DNA of 15,071 nt from Erythrobacter sp. UBA2510. Its GTDB lineage: Bacteria; Pseudomonadota; Alphaproteobacteria; Sphingomonadales; Sphingomonadaceae. The notes beneath the pieces are model-generated. The model made no database searches and had not been told where the DNA came from. It was given only the letters and a program-made list of their open reading frames with translations. Positions 7,807-14,375 of the stretch are shown here, piece by piece. The stretch lies in the NCBI GenBank assembly GCA_002341345.1, contig DDNW01000194.1:6542-21612 (forward strand), in the 5' to 3' direction. Numbering within the stretch: the first letter of the stretch is position 1; every line of letters starts with the position of its first letter. Made by a program: the position numbers and the translations under genes.

Positions 7807-8709
7807 GTGACGAACAACCGGTACCTTTCGGTAAACACGGATACGGGCGCAGGATGGTGGACGATAGGCGTATCGGAAACGGTGCCAGAAGGCGTTCCCG
7901 TGGCCGTCCATTGCGAATCCGTCGACCTCGTCTGCTTTCGCGACAATGACGGGATTGCGCACACGCTTCTCGACCAATGCGTCCATCGCCGCGCGCCCTT
8001 GTCCTTGGGGAAAATTGCGCCGGAAGGCTGGGTCGAATGCCCTTATCACGGCTGGCGCTACGATGGCTCGAACGGCCGCTGCATGGAGGTACCGAATCTT
8101 TCCAGCGCCGAGCGTGTGCCCAGTTCGTATCGTGTTCCTGTCTACACGACGGTGGAGCGCGACGGATTCATTCATGTCTGGTCCGTCGGCGATGAAGCGC
8201 CGAGTGTTGACGCGCCTGCACTTAAGTGCGGCTCACTCGGGGTAGAATCTGAACTTACGAGCCTGATCGCATATCCGGGCGACGCGCTGATCGATCTGCT
8301 ACTCGATGCGCCAGGTGCCGTCCTCGACCTCGGTCGCCTGCGCGTCATCAACGAGCACAGGTTTGGCGATCCGGTTCGCAGTGAAAACGAGCTCAGTGTT
8401 ACCTATGCCGTTGTCGACGAAACCACCGAACCAGGCATTTTAGTCTCGGAATATCCGTATCGACTCCAGATAAGGTTCGACTGCGTCTACAGTTCTGCGG
8501 TGGCTACGCTTGTCAGCGAGGATGGCGCTACTACCGCTCGCGCCGTGATGGCGTTCTTACCGGTAAAGAAAGCCCTGTGCCGTGTTTCTCTAAGGGGAAG
8601 CCAAGTCGCGAATGCGGACGATCCATCGGCAATTGCGATCGGTTTGCAAGCAGCGATCGATCCACAGATCGCGCTGAACACGGTCGATTACGTCTCGCGT
8701 CTTCGGTAG
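7807..8709 (+). CDS. Rieske [2Fe-2S] protein, degenerate ring-hydroxylating oxygenase alpha-like
   Basis: This 300-aa protein starts at GTG. The N-terminal half is a clear Rieske domain: C58-V-H60 and C78-PY-H81 bind the 2Fe-2S cluster, followed by GWRYDGSNGRC. The C-terminal half lies where VanA-like oxygenases carry a catalytic domain with mononuclear iron. The iron-ligand segment (normally DxxHxxxxH) reads LIDLLLDAPGAVLDLGRL here, and only one histidine (H184) occurs anywhere after residue 123. The non-haem iron site therefore looks absent. It could be an electron carrier, a regulator or a non-oxygenase Rieske protein. I prefer GTG 7807 because GGGGGAA (7797-7803) precedes it; an in-frame ATG at 7771 has no RBS. 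It is divergent from the GntR gene and convergent with the LLM gene. Confidence 0.85.
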   Translation: MTNNRYLSVNTDTGAGWWTIGVSETVPEGVPVAVHCESVDLVCFRDNDGIAHTLLDQCVHRRAPLSLGKIAPEGWVECPYHGWRYDGSNGRCMEVPNLSSAERVPSSYRVPVYTTVERDGFIHVWSVGDEAPSVDAPALKCGSLGVESELTSLIAYPGDALIDLLLDAPGAVLDLGRLRVINEHRFGDPVRSENELSVTYAVVDETTEPGILVSEYPYRLQIRFDCVYSSAVATLVSEDGATTARAVMAFLPVKKALCRVSLRGSQVANADDPSAIAIGLQAAIDPQIALNTVDYVSRLR

Positions 8710-8713
8710 CCCC

Positions 8714-8750
8714 TCCCTGAGGGCGGCGCGGAACGCGCCGCCCTCAGGGA
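8714..8750. terminator. Bidirectional terminator hairpin between Rieske and LLM genes
   Basis: A perfect 17-bp inverted repeat (8714-8730 and 8734-8750) with a GAA loop fills the 46-bp gap between two convergent stops. The GC-rich stem has no long U-tract on either side. It should stop or stall transcription from both directions. Confidence 0.8.
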
Positions 8751-8755
8751 AGAAT

Positions 8756-9838
8756 CTAGCTCGCCAGCAATTGGCCGAGCGCTTTCGTTAGCCCGCGCAT
8801 CGCTGCCGGAGGACTGCCATGCAGCAGAATCTCGTCGGCGCCGGCAGCCAGGTAATCGCACAATCTGTGCGCGCAAACCTCTGCGGAACCTGCGACCGCA
8901 CCTGTCTCCAGCCATTCTTTCGGCAAAGTCCGGCCTGCCTCGACCAGCTCATCGCGGGTCATCTTCTGTGAGACGATGCCTGATGCGTGCCTGGCTATAC
9001 TGGGGTGTTCGCGCAGCTTCGCGAGCTCTGCAGCGTCCCACCCATTCAGTTCCGCCAGAATAGGGCCAATGAATGACGACTGCAGGTAGGTGACCGCACG
9101 TCCGGCAACGATCGCGTCTTCTTCGTCACGCAGCAAGTCGGGAGCGACGACGACATTGGCGATTATCCGAATCGAGTCAGGGTCGCGTCCCGCCTCCTCG
9201 GCAGCGGATCGAACGGCCATTGCGGATCGTCCAACCGCTTCGGGCGTCAGGAATGGGTGGAGCAGCACGCCGTCACAATGGCTACCGGCAAGGGCGAGAG
9301 CCTTGGGACCCATGGCGGTAAACACGATCGGTGGCGGTGGGCCGTCATAAAGGTCGGTGATCTTGAGGCCTTCGAATTTGCCGACCGGCCCTTCATAGTC
9401 GACTGCCTCGCCGCGCCACAGACGGCGATAGATACCAATTGAATCGCGCAGGTACGTGAGCGTCAGCGAAGGTGCTCCAAACCCCTTGAAGAATTGTTCG
9501 CTGGCGCGTGCGAGCACGAGCGTAAAACCGTCTCCGGTGATCGACTGAAGCAAGTTCGCAACGCTGGCAGTGACGATGGGGTGGCGCATATGCGCATAGA
9601 AGGTTCCGGCGTACCGGATGCCGGGAACCGCATTTGCGATCAGCCCGCCCAGGACGGCCGGTTCCTTATTGGCATATCGTTCTGACAGCCAGACACCACC
9701 CAGGCCCACATCGCGTGCATCCCTTGCCTCGGCGATACAGGCGAGCGGGTCAGCGACCCTACCAGGCAGGACATAGGTGCTGAAACGTTGCGAAACCGGG
9801 TTCGCCTCACTTGTGCCCTGACTGCGCGTGTTCGCCAT
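8756..9838 (-). CDS. LLM-class (luciferase-like) flavin-dependent oxidoreductase
   Basis: This 360-aa protein has the luciferase-like TIM-barrel pattern: an N-terminal strand (STYVLPGRVADPLACIAEARDARDVGLGGVWLSERY), ITGDGFTLVLARASEQFFKGFG (about 100-121), LRDSIGIYRRLWRGEAVDYEGPVGKFEGLKI (about 130-160), and FTAMGPKALALAGSHCDGVLLHPFLTPE (about 173-200). Family members use FMNH2 or F420H2. In a sphingomonad FMN is the more likely cofactor, and a separate flavin reductase would be needed; none is present. The reaction could be monooxygenation, Baeyer-Villiger oxidation or desulfonation-like chemistry. AGGAGA (9844-9849) lies five bases before the ATG, and operator 4 abuts that RBS. It is divergent from the phosphotransferase and convergent with the Rieske gene. 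Confidence 0.92.
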   Translation of the reverse strand: MANTRSQGTSEANPVSQRFSTYVLPGRVADPLACIAEARDARDVGLGGVWLSERYANKEPAVLGGLIANAVPGIRYAGTFYAHMRHPIVTASVANLLQSITGDGFTLVLARASEQFFKGFGAPSLTLTYLRDSIGIYRRLWRGEAVDYEGPVGKFEGLKITDLYDGPPPPIVFTAMGPKALALAGSHCDGVLLHPFLTPEAVGRSAMAVRSAAEEAGRDPDSIRIIANVVVAPDLLRDEEDAIVAGRAVTYLQSSFIGPILAELNGWDAAELAKLREHPSIARHASGIVSQKMTRDELVEAGRTLPKEWLETGAVAGSAEVCAHRLCDYLAAGADEILLHGSPPAAMRGLTKALGQLLAS

Positions 9839-9850
9839 CTATCTCTCCTA

Positions 9851-9858
9851 TATCGATA
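9851..9858. promoter_or_regulatory. Putative operator 4 (TATCGATA), LLM/phosphotransferase divergent promoter
   Basis: A perfect palindrome 12 bp upstream of the LLM start and one base from its RBS. On the plus strand it continues as ATCGA then TTGACA (9864-9869), closely matching operator 3. Binding here could block both divergent promoters. Confidence 0.6.
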
Positions 9859-9866
9859 ATCGATTG

Positions 9867-9884
9867 ACATGCCTCTTGGCATGT
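9867..9884. repeat. Inverted repeat ACATGCC-TCTT-GGCATGT
   Basis: Perfect 7-bp arms (9867-9873, 9878-9884) surround a 4-base loop. The repeat overlaps the TTGACA hexamer and lies where the spacer of the phosphotransferase promoter would be. It may be a second protein-binding site. Confidence 0.45.
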
Positions 9885-9912
9885 GGTGCCAATGCAAACA
9901 ATAGGGAACAGG

Positions 9913-11010
9913 GTGTTGAGGGTGTCTGTGCCGCAGGAAATGGAATTGTCCACCGCGCTGGAGAAATGGCTGAAATCGAGGCCAGACCTCGATGTGACTG
10001 AAGTTACCTTCAGCCGGGCGTCCAACGGATTTTCCGCCGAAACGATCTTTGCCGAAATCCTCGGCCACGGTGGCCAGCGCACCGATCTGGTCTTCCGCAT
10101 CGAGCAGCCGGGCGGGCAGATCTTTCTCGATACCGACATTGCCGACCAGGCCCGCGTGCTGAAGTCACTGGCCGACAATGGGATTCCCGTGCCCGAAGTT
10201 CTCGCGCTGGAAGAGGATTGCTCGGTCGTAGGTCGCCGCTTTCTTGTCATGTCGCGCGTGAAGGGCAAAAACTTTCCTCAGTCTCCAAACTACCTTGCCA
10301 ATGGCTGGGTGAAAGAGCTGGACGCTTCACAGCGAACCCAATTGTGGGCCAACGCCCTGACCTTGCTTGGTCGGATCAACCGGCTGACGGCGGCGGACGG
10401 GTTCGAATTTCTTGACCGGCCCAAATACGGCAAAGCTGGATTGGGCCAATATCTCGAATGGCTCGCCGCATGGCGCGATGAGGCGGTGGGCGACCAACCC
10501 GGCGAAGTCATAAACGCGGCGCTCGACTGGCTCCTTGCGAACCGTCCAGGCGAGGTGCCTGTGCAGTTTATCTGGGGCGATTCAAACCCATGCAACATTT
10601 TGTTCGATACCGATCTTTCCGTCTCGGCAGCGCTTGATTTCGAGGCTGCGGCGCTGGCTCCTGGCGAGGTCGACCTGGGCTGGTGGTTCTTCATGGAACG
10701 GCGACGCAGTCATGGCCGCGCGCAGCTGTCCGGTGTTCCCGACCGGGCCGAAAGCATTGCAATCTACGAGGCAGCACTGGGTCGACCTGCCATCGCGGTG
10801 GATTATTTCGAAGTGCTTGGCGGGTTGCGCATGGCGCTGGTAATTGCCCGCACAAATCGTCGCCTGGTGGAAACCGGCAAGTTGTCGCAGCTGGGCGCGG
10901 TGGCGCAGCATAACCCGATCGTTGTGACCTTGGCCGAGCTGATCGGAAAAGACCCTCCGGCCGTCGGTGAGGACTTTTCGAATTTTGTATCGGCGGTGGC
11001 GGGCCGATAA
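9913..11010 (+). CDS. APH-type phosphotransferase family protein
   Basis: This protein of about 365 aa has the aminoglycoside phosphotransferase/choline kinase-like fold. The N-lobe contains FSAETIFAEIL and VFRIEQPGGQIF. The catalytic loop reads WGDSNPCNILFD, with catalytic D223 and N228, and the metal-binding DFE is D242-F-E244, followed by PGEVDLGWW. Members of this group (COG3173-like) are common in lipid, terpenoid and xenobiotic catabolic clusters, where they probably phosphorylate a hydroxylated intermediate rather than an antibiotic. The start is uncertain. Candidates are ATG 9883, ATG 9892 and GTG 9913. I prefer GTG 9913 because GGGA lies five bases upstream and the ATGs have no RBS. 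The next gene, TauD, follows after 77 bp with its own operator. Confidence 0.85.
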   Translation: MLRVSVPQEMELSTALEKWLKSRPDLDVTEVTFSRASNGFSAETIFAEILGHGGQRTDLVFRIEQPGGQIFLDTDIADQARVLKSLADNGIPVPEVLALEEDCSVVGRRFLVMSRVKGKNFPQSPNYLANGWVKELDASQRTQLWANALTLLGRINRLTAADGFEFLDRPKYGKAGLGQYLEWLAAWRDEAVGDQPGEVINAALDWLLANRPGEVPVQFIWGDSNPCNILFDTDLSVSAALDFEAAALAPGEVDLGWWFFMERRRSHGRAQLSGVPDRAESIAIYEAALGRPAIAVDYFEVLGGLRMALVIARTNRRLVETGKLSQLGAVAQHNPIVVTLAELIGKDPPAVGEDFSNFVSAVAGR

Positions 11011-11016
11011 AGCGAA

Positions 11017-11044
11017 TTGTCAATTATCGATAATATGCTATACA
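11017..11044 (+). promoter_or_regulatory. Candidate promoter of TauD gene with operator in its spacer
   Basis: TTGTCA (11017-11022) and TATACA (11039-11044) are separated by 16 bp and fit a sigma-70-type promoter. The 12-bp palindrome ATTATCGATAAT (11023-11034) lies wholly inside the spacer. Transcription would start near 11051, upstream of the RBS at 11075-11080. This is the clearest promoter in the window. Confidence 0.55.
11025..11032. promoter_or_regulatory. Putative operator 5 (TATCGATA), upstream of TauD gene
   Basis: The core 8-mer is extended to a perfect 12-bp palindrome (11023-11034), the longest of the five copies. It lies 55 bp before the TauD ATG and between the proposed -35 and -10 boxes. 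Read on the minus strand it continues as A then TTGACA, resembling operators 3 and 4. Confidence 0.6.
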
Positions 11045-11087
11045 TCGTCGAGAACCGACCAGCACGTGGCGGAAGAGGAGTGGATTG

Positions 11088-11999
11088 ATGAAAGTTGAGA
11101 AGATGAACCCCCTCGGAGTCCGCCTCTTGGATTTCGACGTTTCCAATCCGGATCATGTGGATGCGTTCGCTGACGCCTTTCTGCAGCACAGCCTGGTGAT
11201 TTTCAACGACCCCGAATTGTCGCCTGAAGATCACGTAATGCTGATGGAGCGTATCGGCACGGTCGCTGCCGATCGGCCGAACGGGCCCAAGGTCTCGTAT
11301 CTCGATCACAATCCCGAAACCTTCAAGGGCTTCGACGCCACCCGCATGGACCCCAAGAAGTTCGATGATGGCGAGCTGTTGTTCCACTTCGATTTCGCGT
11401 TCAATGACGACTGGCCTTGCCATGCTATTTCTCTCTTCGGGATCGAAATTCCCGAAGAGGGCGGCGACACTCTGTTCGTTCACGGTGGCGAGGCTTATTC
11501 TCGGCTCACGCCTGAGTTGAAGGCCAAGGTAGAAGGCAAGCAGGCCATTCACATTTTCGACCCGTACCGCACCAAGGGTTCGGTCCGCACGCGCGAGGCA
11601 AATCTCGGTCGTTATCCCGAGCGAGGCATGCACTCGGTCGTGCGCGAGCACCCCGGCGGGGAGGGGCCCGTGCTGACCACTGCGATGTCTTCCGCCGACC
11701 GGATCGCTGAAATGCCGGCAGAAGAGAGCGAGCAGTTGCTCAACGACCTGTTCGCTGTCCTTTATGACCCTGCACACATCCTGCGTCACAAGTGGACGGT
11801 CGGCGATTTCGTCGCCTGGGACAATCATGTGATCCAGCACTCGCGCGAGCATTTCGACCGTAGGGTGAGGCGTACGCTACGCCGCGTTATCAACGGTGAC
11901 GAGGCGGCCATCCAGAAGCGCGTCGTGCGCTGGAAGATCCAGAAGCCGGTCGAGGAAGACGCTCAGGCGAAGGAAAAGGCCCTGGCACCGGCAAACTGA
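11088..11999 (+). CDS. TauD/TfdA-family Fe(II)/2-oxoglutarate-dependent dioxygenase
   Basis: This 303-aa protein fits the taurine/2,4-D dioxygenase family. The iron ligands are H100-x-D102 (LLFHFDFAF) and the distal H251 (DNHVIQHSREHF). The following arginine-rich stretch RRVRRTLRR supplies the 2-oxoglutarate-binding Arg. The N-terminal LVIFNDPELSPEDHVMLMERIG also matches the family. These enzymes hydroxylate a carbon next to a heteroatom and often release sulfite, a phenol or an alcohol as the product decays; the substrate here is unknown. ATG 11088 is preceded at seven bases by GAGGAG (11075-11080). A TTG just before it is not needed. The gene has its own operator-containing promoter, and the GST follows 38 bp downstream, probably on the same transcript. 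Confidence 0.92.
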   Translation: MKVEKMNPLGVRLLDFDVSNPDHVDAFADAFLQHSLVIFNDPELSPEDHVMLMERIGTVAADRPNGPKVSYLDHNPETFKGFDATRMDPKKFDDGELLFHFDFAFNDDWPCHAISLFGIEIPEEGGDTLFVHGGEAYSRLTPELKAKVEGKQAIHIFDPYRTKGSVRTREANLGRYPERGMHSVVREHPGGEGPVLTTAMSSADRIAEMPAEESEQLLNDLFAVLYDPAHILRHKWTVGDFVAWDNHVIQHSREHFDRRVRRTLRRVINGDEAAIQKRVVRWKIQKPVEEDAQAKEKALAPAN

Positions 12000-12037
12000 G
12001 CCGGGACGACATTTGCGATACGAGGGGAAGGGCTTTA

Positions 12038-12760
12038 ATGCTGAAATTCTTTTACATTGCCGGGGCATGCTCGGTTGCGCCGCATATCGTGCTTGAGGAA
12101 TCGGGGGCGGACTACGAAGAGATCGCGATCGACTATGCTGCCGGCGATCATCGCAAGCCGGAATTCCTCCGGCTGAATCCAAAGGGCTTTGTCGGTGTTC
12201 TAGTTACCGAGCGCGGCCCGATTAGCGAGAACCCGGCCATAATGGCCTACGTTGCTCAGCAATTCCCCGAAGCGCAGCTGGCTCCGACCGATCCCTTTGA
12301 TTTCGCCCAGGTCCAGTCCTTCAATATGTTCCTTGCTTCGGCGGTGCATGTCACATTCCGGCACCTTTCCCGACCGACACTTTTTGCCGATGGCCCCGAA
12401 GCCGCCAAGGCTCTGGCTGCCAAAGTGCCAGAAATGACGCACAAGTATTTCGGGATGATCGAAGAGCAATTGTCCGATGGGCGGCCCTGGATCCACGGTG
12501 ACACATGGACCATCTCGGACCCCTATCTGTTCATCTATGCGAGTTATCTGCAACGCGGCGATCGCGGCGACCCGGAACTCTTCCCGTTGGTGCGTGCGCA
12601 TCGAGAGCGGGTACTCGCCCGACCGGCGACGCAGCGTGTGCTCGAACGCGAAGGCAAGGGCGATCCCGGCGCGCGGCGGCCTCCTGGTCAGGCATTGCGC
12701 ATTGCGGAATGGGACAAGGCTGAACAGCAGGGCAAGACCGCGAACCTGGCCGGTTCCTGA
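12038..12760 (+). CDS. Glutathione S-transferase, beta-class-like
   Basis: This 240-aa protein has an N-terminal thioredoxin-like domain (1-75) that opens with FFYIAGACSVAPHIVLEESG. Cys11 matches the catalytic Cys10 of bacterial beta-class GSTs. A helical C-terminal domain contains the N-capping/hydrophobic staple region (TWTISDPYLFIY). The usual KGxVPxL with cis-proline reads K49-GFVGVL, with Gly53 in place of Pro. The E-S/T glutathione-binding pair reads E64-N65. The C-terminus is about 30 residues longer than typical beta-class enzymes (GKGDPGARRPPGQALRI onward). It might conjugate, isomerise or dehalogenate an intermediate. A GAGGGGAAGG site precedes the ATG. It is cytoplasmic and likely co-transcribed with the TauD gene. 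Confidence 0.88.
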   Translation: MLKFFYIAGACSVAPHIVLEESGADYEEIAIDYAAGDHRKPEFLRLNPKGFVGVLVTERGPISENPAIMAYVAQQFPEAQLAPTDPFDFAQVQSFNMFLASAVHVTFRHLSRPTLFADGPEAAKALAAKVPEMTHKYFGMIEEQLSDGRPWIHGDTWTISDPYLFIYASYLQRGDRGDPELFPLVRAHRERVLARPATQRVLEREGKGDPGARRPPGQALRIAEWDKAEQQGKTANLAGS

Positions 12761-12768
12761 CGACTGCT

Positions 12769-12801
12769 GACGGAATCCCGGCTGCATGCAGGGGTTCCGT
12801 C
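12769..12801. terminator. Hairpin between convergent GST genes, likely terminator
   Basis: An 11-bp stem (12769-12779 with 12791-12801, one G-U pair) carries an 11-base loop that contains TGCATGCA. It lies in the 65-bp gap between two convergent genes. An 8-base direct repeat CGACTGCT flanks it at 12761-12768 and 12804-12811. There is no U-tract. Confidence 0.55.
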
Positions 12802-12825
12802 ATCGACTGCTAGAATTGGTGGCGG

Positions 12826-13581
12826 TCATCCAACCGAATTGCGCGAACGATCTTCGACGCTTTGCGCGGTCTGCCCCATCAACATGCGCGTCGACGCCAG
12901 CTTCTCCGCGTCAGTCAGACTCCGTGTAGTTGCTCCAAAATCCTTCCCGGCAGCAAGCCCTGCCTGCACTGCGGGGCGTTCGCGGATACGTTCGCGCCAC
13001 GCGAGGATGTTGGGGAACGTGCTCATGTCCTGGCCGAGCCGGTCGCCGCTCAGCGTCCATGGCCAGATCGCCATGTCGGCGATGGAATATTCGCCCGTCA
13101 CATAGTCCCGGCCCGCCAGCTGGCGCTCCAGGACGCCGTAAAGACGGTTTACCTCGTCGGTGAAGCGCTTCTTCGCATAGACGAGATGCGCCGGGTCTTC
13201 GACGAGCAGCGGAGCATATACGTTGAAGTGCCCGCACTGGCCCGACATCGGCCCGAGATGCGCCACCGACCATACCAGCCATTGATCGATGGCGGTCCTT
13301 TCAGCCTCGCGCGAGGGATAGAAGAGGCCGGATTTCCGACCGAGATATTGCAGAATCGCGCCGCTCTCGAAGACCGACAACGGACCATCCGGATGGCCGT
13401 GATCGATGATCGCCGGCATCCGGTTGTTCGGACTGATCGCCAGGAATTCTGGTTTGAACTGGTCACCTTCACGGATGTTCACGCAAGTCAGGCGGTAAGG
13501 AAGCTTCATTTCCTCGAGGGCGATGGTGACACGGTGGCCGTTCATCGTCGGGAAGAAAAAGACCTCGACCTCATTTTCCAT
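12826..13581 (-). CDS. Glutathione S-transferase, Nu-class (YfcG/YghU-like)
   Basis: This 251-aa protein resembles E. coli YfcG along its length: VFFFPTMNGHRVTIALEEMKLPY (Thr12 and Asn14 match the YfcG Thr9/Asn11 active site), then FLAISPNNRMPAIIDH with the cis-Pro, then LSVFESGAILQYL with the E-S pair, then LGPMSGQCGHFNVYAP and YSIADMAIWPW. Nu-class enzymes bind two glutathiones and act as disulfide-bond reductases; some relatives in sphingomonads act on aromatic ethers. The C-terminus is about 35 residues longer than YfcG. AGGAG (13589-13593) lies seven bases before the ATG. It is the last gene of the P450-SDR-GST operon, 26 bp after the SDR stop. Confidence 0.92.
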   Translation of the reverse strand: MENEVEVFFFPTMNGHRVTIALEEMKLPYRLTCVNIREGDQFKPEFLAISPNNRMPAIIDHGHPDGPLSVFESGAILQYLGRKSGLFYPSREAERTAIDQWLVWSVAHLGPMSGQCGHFNVYAPLLVEDPAHLVYAKKRFTDEVNRLYGVLERQLAGRDYVTGEYSIADMAIWPWTLSGDRLGQDMSTFPNILAWRERIRERPAVQAGLAAGKDFGATTRSLTDAEKLASTRMLMGQTAQSVEDRSRNSVG

Positions 13582-13607
13582 TGCCAGGCTCCTATATTGT
13601 CCTTGCG

Positions 13608-14375
13608 TCAACGCAGGACCAGTCCGCCATCGATCCCCAGGATCTGTCCGTTGATCCACTCGGCCTCTTCGGACATCAGGAAGCGAACATAATTGGCGAC
13701 GTCGCTGGGTTCGCCCGCGCGGGTGCTGGGCGTTTGCGCGACATAGCCTTCGTAAAATTCCTTCTTGTCCGGCGGAAAATCGCCATTGGGCAACCGCGGG
13801 GGAACAAGGCCGGGAACGAGGCAATTTGCCCGGATGCCTTCGCGGCCCCAGCGCGCGGCGACATGCCTCGTCAGCGCGTGGAGTGCGAATTTGGTTACCG
13901 GATACGCGACGCGGTTGGGCGGGCTGTCGAACGAGTCCGATGACGATGTGCACAGAATGCACCCGCCGCCCGAGGCAAGCATATGCGGTATCGCCTCGCG
14001 CATGGTGATCAATGTACCCGTAACGTTGCCGTCAAGCGAACGCCGCCAGATATCGAGGTCGATGTCGACGATGTTGTTGTCCTGCCGCGCCACCTGACCT
14101 TCGTAGCTGTTGACGAACAGGCCGTGCAGGCCGCTCCCGAAGCGCACGGCTTCGGCGACTGCTGCGGCAAGCGTCGTAGGATCGCAGATATCGGCACCTG
14201 TTGCCGTGGCCCGGCCGCCAGCCTCGCGGATTGAAGAAGCGACCACTTCGCTCTTGCTTGTATCGAAGTCTGCGACCGTGACCTTAGCCCCGTCCTGCGC
14301 TAGCCTGATCGCGCTTGCGCCGCCCAGAAGGCCAGCGCCAAGCACCAGAACGCTCTTGTTTTCCAGCGAACCCAT
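13608..14375 (-). CDS. Short-chain dehydrogenase/reductase (classical SDR)
   Basis: This 255-aa protein has a Rossmann fold with the glycine motif G13-AGLLGG19 and D36 at the end of the second strand, which favours NAD over NADP. The active site is the S145 region (CTSSSD), Y158 and K162 (YPVTK). The usual NNAG motif reads VNSY (88-91). The tail is INGQILGIDGGLVLR, as in classical SDRs. It oxidises a secondary alcohol or reduces a ketone, perhaps the product of the upstream P450. The start codon ATG overlaps the P450 stop by one base (TGATG), so translation is coupled. A TTG just before it is not the start. The GST gene follows 26 bp downstream. Confidence 0.93.
   Translation of the reverse strand: MGSLENKSVLVLGAGLLGGASAIRLAQDGAKVTVADFDTSKSEVVASSIREAGGRATATGADICDPTTLAAAVAEAVRFGSGLHGLFVNSYEGQVARQDNNIVDIDLDIWRRSLDGNVTGTLITMREAIPHMLASGGGCILCTSSSDSFDSPPNRVAYPVTKFALHALTRHVAARWGREGIRANCLVPGLVPPRLPNGDFPPDKKEFYEGYVAQTPSTRAGEPSDVANYVRFLMSEEAEWINGQILGIDGGLVLR

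Noticed and set aside
9913..11010. Phosphotransferase as an antibiotic resistance gene
   Set aside because: The APH-like fold is widespread, and the catabolic neighbours with a shared operator point to metabolism rather than resistance.
10803..11852. A 349-codon minus-strand open frame across the phosphotransferase end and the TauD gene
   Set aside because: Its translation matches no family pattern, and it overlaps two genes with clear catalytic motifs and operators. It is a high-GC shadow frame.
12862..13692. A 276-codon plus-strand open frame opposite the Nu-class GST
   Set aside because: It is antisense to a clear YfcG-like GST and has no fold signature or RBS.
12826..14375. Reading SDR and GST as LigD/LigE/LigF of lignin beta-ether cleavage
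   Set aside because: The GST resembles YfcG/YghU along its length rather than LigE or LigF as I know them, so the gene symbols are not justified; only the logical parallel is kept as a finding.
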